Shown here: positions 6,978-14,486 of the stretch, piece after piece | Layout of the letters: the number at the start of each line of letters is the position of its first letter | Numbering within the stretch: position 1 is the first letter of the stretch | Assembly (NCBI GenBank): GCA_025938055.1 | Contig: JAICQC010000059.1 | Location: 1-15,434 of the forward strand | DNA from: Anaerolineales bacterium | GTDB taxonomy: Bacteria > Chloroflexota > Anaerolineae > Anaerolineales > Villigracilaceae | DNA length: 15,434 nt | Reading direction: 5' to 3' | Notes under the pieces: generated by a model | Told to the model about the DNA's origin: nothing | Database searches by the model: none | Seen by the model: the letters and a program-made list of their open reading frames with translations, nothing else | Translations under genes and position numbers: made by a program

Positions 6978-9886
6978 GATTCCTTGCCCCGCTGGTTTCC
7001 TTTGCTCTGCAGATATGGGCGACCGCAGAGATCGCGTTTAAGCGCCTGCTGACGCAGCGTTTCCTCAGTCTGGCGTCCATCGCCGGATTGATGATCGCCT
7101 CCGGGTTTATCCTGAGCGTGCCGCTCTATGCAGATGCAACGTACTTCCGCTTACTGCGGGAAGAGCTTCTCGTGGGGCGCGAACTCGACCTTGTGCAAAA
7201 GCCGGTGGATTACGCGCCGCTCTCCTTTGTCTTCGAGCAGCGCGCCGCGGGGCGGAATAGTCCGCAATGGCAGAATGTGGAGGAGGTGGACCAGTACCTT
7301 ACCCATACCGCGGTGCAAACTGTTGACCTGCCTCTCCTGCAATTGGTGCGCCGCTTCCGCACGGATGGATACTTTATGTATCCGCCGCGCGATCTGAGCA
7401 ATCCCGGCACCCAGTACTCGCTGACCACTGCAAGCTTCGCGTTCATCACCCCCATAGAAAAGACTATCATCGTGGTGAATGGGACTACGCCGCAGCCATT
7501 CGTGTCACTGCTGAGCGAAGGAGATGCCATTGAAGCGATGGCGAGTGAGAGTCTGGCGAATGAATTTGGTGTGCAAGTCGGCGATAGCTATTCCCTGCGC
7601 ACGGATAGAGGTCAGATTCCCGTAACGATCGTAGGGCTCTGGAGAGCCGTGGATCCCCTGGCTCCCTACTGGGATGTCAAGGATACAAGCCTGCTCTTCG
7701 TGCATGAAGACACGTACAAGGGAATTGTCAGCGACCGGGTTGGCGATGAGCTTCGCAGCGCGATCTGGATGCTGGTTGCCGATGGCTCCTCCCTGCACGC
7801 GGGCGATGTCGCGGTGCTGGAGGAGCGTATTCGCTCCATTGAAAGCACAGCTGCCACGCTTCTTCCTGAGACAGCGCTGATCGCCTCACCTCTCGAGGCG
7901 CTGTCGCGCTATCAGGAAAATGCACCGACTCTCACATATCTACTGTTTGCATTCAGCGTCCCGATTCTGAGTCTGATCCTGGCATTTATTGGTCTCGTTG
8001 CCGGGCTCTTTGTGAACCAGCAGCGAGGTGAAATGGCGATCCTGCGCAGCCGTGGCGCCAGCGTCGGGCAGGTAGTGGGTATATCACTGCTGCAGGGAAT
8101 CATCCTGGGCGCGGTGGCACTGGCAGGCGGTGTGGGGCTTGCCTACTGGATAACACATTCCATTGGCAGGGCGCGCAGCTTCCTCGATTTCAGCGCGATT
8201 GGCGGCTTGCGCGTCAGCATGACACCGCAGGTACTTGGGTATGGTCTGCTGGGGATTGCCATCATTTTGATCATTCAGGTGCTCATCCCCACGATGAGCG
8301 CCGCAGCAAATACGATCGTTACCTACAAGCAGGAACGGGCGCGTTCCTTCGGAGCGCCCTGGTGGCAGCGGTACTGGCTGGATGTCCTTCTGCTGATACC
8401 GGCTGGCTATGGTCTCTGGCAGTTGACGCAACAATCTCAACAAGCGTTGGAAGGAACGGAAGGGATTCCGGACCCGCTCCAGAATCCGCTCCTGCTCCTG
8501 GTTCCCGCGCTGGGGATTTTCTCTGTCGCGCTGTTCACGCTCCGGATTGTTCCCCGCTTAATGGACCTTGTCTCACGGCTCTTGAAGCCGTCCCATAGCG
8601 TTGGCATGCTGATGGCTGCCCGTTACCTGGCACGGACCCCTGCCCTGTACAGCGCGCCGCTCGTCCTGCTCGTGCTGACGCTTGGTCTCTCCGCGTTTAC
8701 TGCGTCTCTGGCGCGCACGCTCGATATCCAGCTTGATAAGCAGATCCACTATCAGGTGGGTACGGACATGAATATTTTCGAGCTGGGCACCACCTTCAAC
8801 GAGGACAATCCAGACCCAGTCTACACGTTTGGTCCTTTAGAAGATCACTTGAGCATCGAGGGAGTGGAATCGGCAACGCCGGTGGGGCGCTACAAGTTTT
8901 CAGCCGCCGCCCAGACCGGTTCTATCGAAGGAACATTCCTCGCCATAAACCGCCTGAGCTTTCCCTCGGCTGCCTACTGGCAGAGAGACTTTGCCTCCGA
9001 GCAGCTTGGCGTCTTGATGAACCAGCTCGCCGCAAACTCGACCGGGGTACTAGTACCGACCAGCCTGCTTGCCGAAGAGGAACTGGAGGTTGGTGATATG
9101 CTCCGTCTGGGGATAACAACAGGAGTCGCCGGGCAATCCATCGCGCTGGAGGCGCCGATCGTCGGGTCGTTCGACCTCTTCCCCACCTGGTATCCCGAGG
9201 AGGGAACGATGATCGTCGGCAACCTCGAAGAATTGACCATCCGTGCAGGCGCCGAGTATCCTCATGAGGTCTGGCTGGGAACAAGCCGAGACGCGGACCC
9301 GGAACATATCTCATACGCCGTGCGCGGCTTTAGCATCCTGCTCGACCAGCAAGCGGATCAATCGAAACTTGTGCAAAACGGATTGAACACGATTGTCCAG
9401 GATTGGTCCTCCGCGGAACTGAACATCCGCGCCGAGCAGCGCAGACCTGAGAGACAAGGGTTGTTTGGGCTGCTCTCGGTTGGTTTCGTGGCATCGGCGC
9501 TGCTTACGGTGCTTGGCTTCCTGCTCTATACTCTGTTCTCCTTCCGCCGCCGCTTCATCGAGATGGGCATGCTGCGCGCTATCGGATTGTCCATCCGTCA
9601 GATGACCTCGCTGCTTGCCGCGGAACTCGCCTTTCTGGTGTTGCTGGGCATCGGTGTGGGGACGATGTTGGGTGTTTTCGCCAGCAGGTTGTTTGTCCCT
9701 TTCCTGCAGATTGGTGCCAGCACACAGTCGCAGTATCCGCCCTTTCAAATCGAGATTGCCTGGCTGTCTATCGCACAGATTTACATTCTGTTTGCGCTGC
9801 TCTTCGTGGCGGCGCTGAGCGCGTTATCAGGGCTGCTGGTGAGGATGAAGATCTTCCAGGCGATCAAACTCGGAGAAACAACCTGA
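6974..9886 (+). CDS. FtsX-family ABC permease with duplicated FtsX unit
   Basis: The 970-residue membrane protein is a MacB/LolC-type (type VII) permease. It appears to contain two FtsX units in one chain. An N-terminal membrane helix (about 26-46) is followed by a large outside domain (about 50-310) and a bundle at about 318-445. Two further helices lie near 469-520, and another helix near 555-580. A second outside domain (about 580-820) and a closing bundle (about 828-965) follow. The conserved cytoplasmic coupling motif occurs twice: EMAILRSRGAS at 353-363 and EMGMLRAIGLS at 863-873, spaced by exactly 510 residues. One chain may therefore serve as a whole dimer, matching the two different ATPases downstream. 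Such permeases transmit ATP-driven movement to outside domains, for export of peptides or lipoproteins or for cell-wall signalling. It is ATGA-coupled to the adaptor and TGATG-coupled to the first ATPase. Helix limits are read by eye. Confidence 0.88.
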   Translation: MRFLAPLVSFALQIWATAEIAFKRLLTQRFLSLASIAGLMIASGFILSVPLYADATYFRLLREELLVGRELDLVQKPVDYAPLSFVFEQRAAGRNSPQWQNVEEVDQYLTHTAVQTVDLPLLQLVRRFRTDGYFMYPPRDLSNPGTQYSLTTASFAFITPIEKTIIVVNGTTPQPFVSLLSEGDAIEAMASESLANEFGVQVGDSYSLRTDRGQIPVTIVGLWRAVDPLAPYWDVKDTSLLFVHEDTYKGIVSDRVGDELRSAIWMLVADGSSLHAGDVAVLEERIRSIESTAATLLPETALIASPLEALSRYQENAPTLTYLLFAFSVPILSLILAFIGLVAGLFVNQQRGEMAILRSRGASVGQVVGISLLQGIILGAVALAGGVGLAYWITHSIGRARSFLDFSAIGGLRVSMTPQVLGYGLLGIAIILIIQVLIPTMSAAANTIVTYKQERARSFGAPWWQRYWLDVLLLIPAGYGLWQLTQQSQQALEGTEGIPDPLQNPLLLLVPALGIFSVALFTLRIVPRLMDLVSRLLKPSHSVGMLMAARYLARTPALYSAPLVLLVLTLGLSAFTASLARTLDIQLDKQIHYQVGTDMNIFELGTTFNEDNPDPVYTFGPLEDHLSIEGVESATPVGRYKFSAAAQTGSIEGTFLAINRLSFPSAAYWQRDFASEQLGVLMNQLAANSTGVLVPTSLLAEEELEVGDMLRLGITTGVAGQSIALEAPIVGSFDLFPTWYPEEGTMIVGNLEELTIRAGAEYPHEVWLGTSRDADPEHISYAVRGFSILLDQQADQSKLVQNGLNTIVQDWSSAELNIRAEQRRPERQGLFGLLSVGFVASALLTVLGFLLYTLFSFRRRFIEMGMLRAIGLSIRQMTSLLAAELAFLVLLGIGVGTMLGVFASRLFVPFLQIGASTQSQYPPFQIEIAWLSIAQIYILFALLFVAALSALSGLLVRMKIFQAIKLGETT

Positions 9887-10920
9887 TGACCTCCGAACCT
9901 TTGATTGTTTGCGAAAACCTTGTGAAGATCTACCGTCTTCATCAGGAGGGCGGTGGGTCTGTCGAAGTGCAGGCATTGCAGGGGATGGATATCATCGTCG
10001 CCGAGGGTGAGATGCTCGGCATTGTCGGCGCGAGCGGCAGCGGCAAGTCCACGCTGCTCAACGTCCTCGGCGGGCTGGACCACCCCACCGGCGGTCGCGC
10101 CCTGGTTGGCAACCGGGACCTGGGTCAATTGACTCCAGGTGCACTCGACCACTATCGCCGCCAGATGGTCGGATTTGTCTGGCAGCAGGGATCGCGCAAC
10201 CTCATCCCATATTTGACCGCTCGTGAAAATATCGAATTGCCTCTCACGCTCTCCGGGCAGGTCGGCAAACCAACACGCGAACGCGCGCTGGAACTACTCG
10301 AACTGGTCGGTCTGCGTGAGCGGATGGATCATCGCCTGGAGGAACTCTCCGGAGGTGAGCAGCAGCGCGTGGCAGTTGCCATTGCCCTGGCGAACCATCC
10401 GAAGCTGCTGCTGGCAGATGAGCCGACCGGCGAGTTGGATACTGCCACCGCGCAGACGATCTACGACCTGCTGCGGCGGTTGAACAAACAGCTGGGGCTG
10501 ACGATGATCATCGTCAGCCATGACCCAGGCATCGCGCGCCACGTAGATCGTGTGGTCGCCGTCCGCGATGGAAAACTCGCCAGCGAAACTCTGCGCGTGC
10601 AAAAAGCGGATGGCGAAGAGCATCATCTTGTGGAACTGGCGGTCGTGGATGCAGCAGGGCGGCTGCAGATCCCGCGTGAATATCTGGAGCAGTTCAACAT
10701 CCGCCGCCGCGTCACAGTGGAGCTCACGGATAACGGCATCCTGATCCGCCCCCCGGAGCGAGATCATCAAAGCCATGACCAAGTCACTCCCTCCGGCGAA
10801 CAGGCAGAGGTGGAGGCAGAGCGCGAAGCAGAACATTCCGCGGCTTGGGTGAAAGTATGGCAGAGTCTCAAGTCCAGGTTTACGCGTTCGGCAAAGAATC
10901 CCAACGGAGACGAGCAATGA
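9886..10920 (+). CDS. MacB/LolD-class ABC ATPase with AbrB-like C-terminal extension
   Basis: The 344-residue protein begins with a complete nucleotide-binding domain (about 4-235): Walker [10 protein letters not shown], a Q-loop near [11 protein letters not shown], signature [12 protein letters not shown], Walker [13 protein letters not shown] and the switch histidine in VSHDP. The GELD ending is typical of ATPases paired with FtsX permeases. Family members usually stop at about 220-250 residues; this one adds about 100. Residues 254-290 ([17 protein letters not shown], then [15 protein letters not shown]) look like one AbrB/SpoVT swapped-hairpin half-barrel, followed by an acidic Glu/Ala-rich linker and a basic end. 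GGAG at 9872-9875 lies 10 bases before the ATG, which overlaps the permease stop (TGATG). It should pair with the second ATPase to drive the permease. The ATPase call is certain; the extension call is by pattern only, and a regulatory or dimerising role is a guess. Confidence 0.93.
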   Translation: MTSEPLIVCENLVKIYRLHQEGGGSVEVQALQGMDIIVAEGEMLGIVGASGSGKSTLLNVLGGLDHPTGGRALVGNRDLGQLTPGALDHYRRQMVGFVWQQGSRNLIPYLTARENIELPLTLSGQVGKPTRERALELLELVGLRERMDHRLEELSGGEQQRVAVAIALANHPKLLLADEPTGELDTATAQTIYDLLRRLNKQLGLTMIIVSHDPGIARHVDRVVAVRDGKLASETLRVQKADGEEHHLVELAVVDAAGRLQIPREYLEQFNIRRRVTVELTDNGILIRPPERDHQSHDQVTPSGEQAEVEAEREAEHSAAWVKVWQSLKSRFTRSAKNPNGDEQ

Positions 10921-11636
10921 GCCCCGTCCACAGGACTGCTACGCTTGTCATCGAGACCAGAGACCTGTGGCGCGTCTATTCATCCAGGACGAACGCGGAG
11001 GGCATCCCAGCGTTGCGCGGAGTTAACCTGAATATAGAGCCTGGCATGTTCGTCGCGCTGAAAGGACGTTCGGGCAGCGGCAAGACAACTCTGTTAAACT
11101 GTCTCGCCGGGCTGGATCGCCCCACGTCTGGGAACGTGCATGTCCTTGGACACGACCTGATGCAGATGAGCGATCAGGAATTGACCGTATGGCGGCGGGA
11201 GCAGATCGGGCTGGTGTTCCAATCCTTTGGCTTGCTCCCCACCCTTTCAGCCTATGAAAATATCGAACTGCTGTTACGCATCAAAGGCGACGAATACACT
11301 GCGCGCCACAAACGCGCTCTGGAGTGTCTGGAGATTGTTGGCTTGAGCCGCTGGCGTGACCACCGCCCGTTTGAAATGTCTGGCGGACAGCAGCAGCGTG
11401 TGGCTATCGCGCGTGCCCTGGCAAATCACGCCGAGTTGATCCTGGCAGATGAACCCACCGGCGAACTGGACAGCAAGACAACACGCGAATTACTGACGTT
11501 CTTCCGCGAACTGGTGGAAAAACAGCACATCACCATGCTTATGGTCTCACATGATCCGTTGGTGGATCAATATGTCCATGAAGTGCTGACTTTGAAAGAC
11601 GGCGTGATCGAAAACCACAGAGTTCAGCACACTTAA
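10917..11636 (+). CDS. MacB/LolD-class ABC ATPase, second copy
   Basis: This 239-residue protein is a plain single-domain ATPase: Walker A GRSGSGKTT, Q-loop around VFQSFGLLPTLS, signature MSGGQQQRVAIA, Walker [13 protein letters not shown], switch histidine in VSHDP. All catalytic motifs are intact, as they are in the first ATPase, so neither is obviously degenerate. It lacks the C-terminal extension of its neighbour. I chose the ATG at 10917 because it gives an ATGA overlap with the preceding stop, has GGAGA at 10906-10910, and yields the usual family N-terminus. The frame is open back to an ATG at 10845, which would add 24 unrelated residues lying inside the first ATPase gene. Two unlike ATPases beside one doubled permease suggest a heteromeric complex. 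Confidence 0.93.
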   Translation: MSPVHRTATLVIETRDLWRVYSSRTNAEGIPALRGVNLNIEPGMFVALKGRSGSGKTTLLNCLAGLDRPTSGNVHVLGHDLMQMSDQELTVWRREQIGLVFQSFGLLPTLSAYENIELLLRIKGDEYTARHKRALECLEIVGLSRWRDHRPFEMSGGQQQRVAIARALANHAELILADEPTGELDSKTTRELLTFFRELVEKQHITMLMVSHDPLVDQYVHEVLTLKDGVIENHRVQHT

Positions 11637-11643
11637 GAAGCTC

Positions 11644-13617
11644 ATGCAACGCCTTTTCTCTCTTTTCTTTCTTCTTTCTTTGCTACTGTCTGCATGCGGC
11701 GCACAAACGCCCGCGACCGCCGAGCCAACCGAAGCACCTGCCACTGCCACAGAATCTCTCGGCGAGGTCACGTATACAGATCCTGCCCAATCCATTGAAG
11801 CGCGCGTCGAAGACCTACTGGCGCGCATGACACTGGAAGAAAAGATTGGGCAGATGACCCAAGTGGAAAAGAACAGCATCAAACCCGGTGACATCACTGA
11901 ATACTTGATAGGCTCCATCCTGAGTGGGGGCGGCGGCTCACCTGAGGAGAACACACCACAGGGATGGTATGCAATGGTCGAAGGCTTCCAGAACGAAGCA
12001 TTGGAAACGCGGCTGCAGATCCCGATCCTTTACGGGGTGGACGCTGTGCACGGACACGGTAACCTGCGCAACGCAACTGTCTTCCCTCACAACATCGGCT
12101 TGGGCGCGGCGAACAACCCCGAACTGATGGAAAAAATCGGCCGTGCCACCGCAGAGGAAATGATGGCGACAGGCATTCCCTGGAATTTTGCGCCAGTAGT
12201 CGCGGTGGTCCAGGATGTGCGCTGGGGCCGCACCTACGAAGGCTACGGTGAGGATACCGAGCTTGTCACATCTCTGGGCACCGCCTATCTCAAAGGGCTG
12301 CAAACACTGACAGAGATGGATACCCCTGTTCCCGGTCAGTCCATCTTTGTGCTGGGCACGCCCAAACACTTCCTTGGTGACGGCGCGACCATCTGGGGTT
12401 CATCCCGCACAAATGATTACATCCTCGACCAGGGAAACATGCAGGTGCCCGAAGAGATCGTGCGGGAAATCTATCTGCCTCCGTACCAGAGTGCACTGGA
12501 TGCAGGGGCAATGAACATCATGGCATCCTTTAGCAGTTGGAAAGGCACCAAGATGCACGGAGAGCAATTCCTGCTTACGGAGGTGCTCAAGGACGAACTC
12601 GGATTCGAAGGCTTTATCGTCTCCGACTGGCAGGGCATGGACCAGATCTATCCTGATGACTACTACTCCTCGATCGTTACTTCCGTCAACGCGGGCGTGG
12701 ATATGAACATGGTCCCTTATGATTATGTGACCTTTATCGAGACTATGAAGGAGGCAGTCAACAACGGGGACATCCCCGAATCGCGCCTAGATGAGGCGGT
12801 CCGTCGCATTCTGCGCGTCAAATTTGCAATGGGGCTCTTCGAGCATCCAATGCCGGACACAAAATATCAGCAAACCGTTCGCTCGCGTGAACACCTTGAG
12901 CTCGCGCGTCAAGCCCTCCGCGAGTCGCTGGTGCTGCTGAAAAACGAAAACCAGGTGCTCCCACTAGATAAGAACGCGCCGATTATCTATGTCGCCGGCG
13001 AAGGCGCCAATGACATCGGACTCCAATCCGGCGGCTGGACTCTCGAGTGGCAGGGTAAAGCTGGCAACGATAACGAAGGCACAACAATACTGAGCGGCAT
13101 CCGGGCAGTGTCAGGCTCACAGATCAGGATCGAATACAATCGCGACGCGGATTTCAGCGAATTCAAGGACTCCGAGGGGAATGCACTCATGGCGGATGCG
13201 GGAATCGTCGTTCTCGCAGAACAGCCGTATGCCGAGGGTGTGGGAGACGCAGCCAATATTTCCCTGAGTGAATCGGAGACCGCGCTCATCGCCGAAATGA
13301 GAAAACATACGGAGACGGTCATTGTCATTCTGATTTCAGGGCGCCCGCGCGTGATCACCGAACAACTGCCGCTTGCCGATGCCTGGGTCGCAGCATGGCT
13401 GCCCGGCACAGAGGGTGCTGGCATTGCGGACGTGCTTTTCGGTGACTATCCATTCACAGGCAAATTGTCGTATTCATGGCCCCGCTCAAATGAACAGCTT
13501 CCCATCAATATCAACAATGTGGCAGACAAAACCGGCTGTGACGCGCCGCTTTTCCCATTTGGCTATGGCTTGACCTACGGTGATCCATCTCCCGAAATCT
13601 TGCAGTGCAACCCGTGA
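11644..13617 (+). CDS. GH3 beta-glucosidase / exo-beta-glucanase lipoprotein (ExoI-like)
   Basis: This 657-residue family 3 enzyme is of the barley ExoI type, distinct from the PA14 enzyme upstream. A lipoprotein signal with lipobox LSAC (Cys18) and a Thr/Pro/Ala-rich linker (about 20-40) place it on the outer face of the membrane. There it would remove glucose from cello-oligosaccharides or beta-glucans. The barrel domain shows ARMTLEEKIGQM, YGVDAVHGHGN, the WGRTYEGYGED stretch, KHFLGDG, and the nucleophile Asp328 in VSDWQGMD. The second domain has Glu531 in EQPYAEGVGD, in the position of the ExoI acid/base, and ends with PLFPFGYGLTYG. It has no PA14 or Fn3-like domain. It starts 7 bases after the second ATPase with only a weak ribosome site, so coupling is likely. 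Being a lipoprotein directly behind an FtsX/ATPase module, it is a possible client or simply a co-regulated gene. Confidence 0.93.
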   Translation: MQRLFSLFFLLSLLLSACGAQTPATAEPTEAPATATESLGEVTYTDPAQSIEARVEDLLARMTLEEKIGQMTQVEKNSIKPGDITEYLIGSILSGGGGSPEENTPQGWYAMVEGFQNEALETRLQIPILYGVDAVHGHGNLRNATVFPHNIGLGAANNPELMEKIGRATAEEMMATGIPWNFAPVVAVVQDVRWGRTYEGYGEDTELVTSLGTAYLKGLQTLTEMDTPVPGQSIFVLGTPKHFLGDGATIWGSSRTNDYILDQGNMQVPEEIVREIYLPPYQSALDAGAMNIMASFSSWKGTKMHGEQFLLTEVLKDELGFEGFIVSDWQGMDQIYPDDYYSSIVTSVNAGVDMNMVPYDYVTFIETMKEAVNNGDIPESRLDEAVRRILRVKFAMGLFEHPMPDTKYQQTVRSREHLELARQALRESLVLLKNENQVLPLDKNAPIIYVAGEGANDIGLQSGGWTLEWQGKAGNDNEGTTILSGIRAVSGSQIRIEYNRDADFSEFKDSEGNALMADAGIVVLAEQPYAEGVGDAANISLSESETALIAEMRKHTETVIVILISGRPRVITEQLPLADAWVAAWLPGTEGAGIADVLFGDYPFTGKLSYSWPRSNEQLPININNVADKTGCDAPLFPFGYGLTYGDPSPEILQCNP

Positions 13618-14465
13618 CGACATCCCCGTTACCTTTCGCGTCCGTTGAAAATGAATTCCTGCGAGTTGACTATCTGACGACGACAGGTCCGCGGATCATT
13701 GGCTTGTATGCAAAAGGAGTGAATGGCAACCTCCTGGCGGAAACGTCGGACGCACACTGGTCCACGCCGCATGGCGAGTATTATCTGCGCGGCGGTCACC
13801 GTTTATGGACCGCGCCCGAAGACCCGTTTTACACCTGCCCGGAAGATCATGCAGAGGTGATCGCAACTAAAGAGCAGGTCACAGTACGCAGCGCTGTGGA
13901 CGCGTCATGTCTGGAAAAGGAAATCTCTTTTTCTCTCGATGAAAATCGCGTCTCCCTGACTCATCGAGTCACCTGGCGCGGCGCGGAACCGGTTGAGCTG
14001 GCGCCCTGGACGATCACTCAACTGCGGCTGGGCGGCATCGCGATCCTGCCGCAGTCTGACCTCGACGGTTTGCAGCCCAACCGAAACCTTGTGCTCTGGC
14101 CGTACTCGCGCATCGGCGATAAACGCTTCGAACTGCACGACGATCTGATTCTGGTTTACGGGCGCGCGGCAGCAGACGCCTTCAAGATCGGAACGTATAA
14201 CACACACGGCTGGATCGCCTACGCAACAGGCAGCGCTCTCTTCGTTAAGAGGTTTTCTGTAGATCCCACAGGCGGGTATCCGGACATGGGAAGCAACGTG
14301 GAAGTATATGTCAAGGATACATGTGTCGAACTGGAAACGCTGGGACCTTTGCAAACATTGAAACCCCAGGAGTCTGTCACACATCAGGAAACCTGGGAAG
14401 TAAGCGTGGGGGAATACCCGGCTACGCTGGAAAATGCACGTATAATCTGCAGGCAATTATCTTAG
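13614..14465 (+). CDS. Galactose-mutarotase-like beta-sandwich protein (DUF4380-like)
   Basis: The 283-residue protein has no signal peptide or membrane helix. It opens with ENEFLRVDYLTTTGPRIIGL and contains GGHRLWTAPEDPFYTCPEDH, a pattern I associate with DUF4380, a family in the galactose-mutarotase-like superfold. Such proteins bind sugars, and some interconvert anomers. A cytoplasmic partner for the glucosidases that handles the glucose anomers they release would fit, but I cannot identify catalytic residues with confidence. I chose the GTG at 13614 because it forms a GTGA overlap with the GH3 stop, like the other junctions here; a GTG at 13605 would add three residues. Neither has a clear ribosome site, which also argues for coupling. 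Confidence in the fold is moderate; in the function it is low. Confidence 0.7.
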   Translation: MTTSPLPFASVENEFLRVDYLTTTGPRIIGLYAKGVNGNLLAETSDAHWSTPHGEYYLRGGHRLWTAPEDPFYTCPEDHAEVIATKEQVTVRSAVDASCLEKEISFSLDENRVSLTHRVTWRGAEPVELAPWTITQLRLGGIAILPQSDLDGLQPNRNLVLWPYSRIGDKRFELHDDLILVYGRAAADAFKIGTYNTHGWIAYATGSALFVKRFSVDPTGGYPDMGSNVEVYVKDTCVELETLGPLQTLKPQESVTHQETWEVSVGEYPATLENARIICRQLS

Positions 14466-14486
14466 GACAAAAGGATGTAGAGCTTC

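Noticed and set aside
9046..9057. Perfect 12-base palindrome GGTACTAGTACC
   Set aside because: It sits within the permease coding sequence, is short, does not extend on either side, and is expected by chance in 15 kb.
10845..10916. Extended N-terminus of the second ATPase from the ATG at 10845
   Set aside because: It lies within the first ATPase's coding region. The ATGA overlap and ribosome site at 10906-10910 support 10917 instead.
10294..10917. Antisense open frame of 207 residues opposite the first ATPase
   Set aside because: It opposes the Walker B and C-terminal extension coding region and shows no protein-family features. It does not explain the extension.
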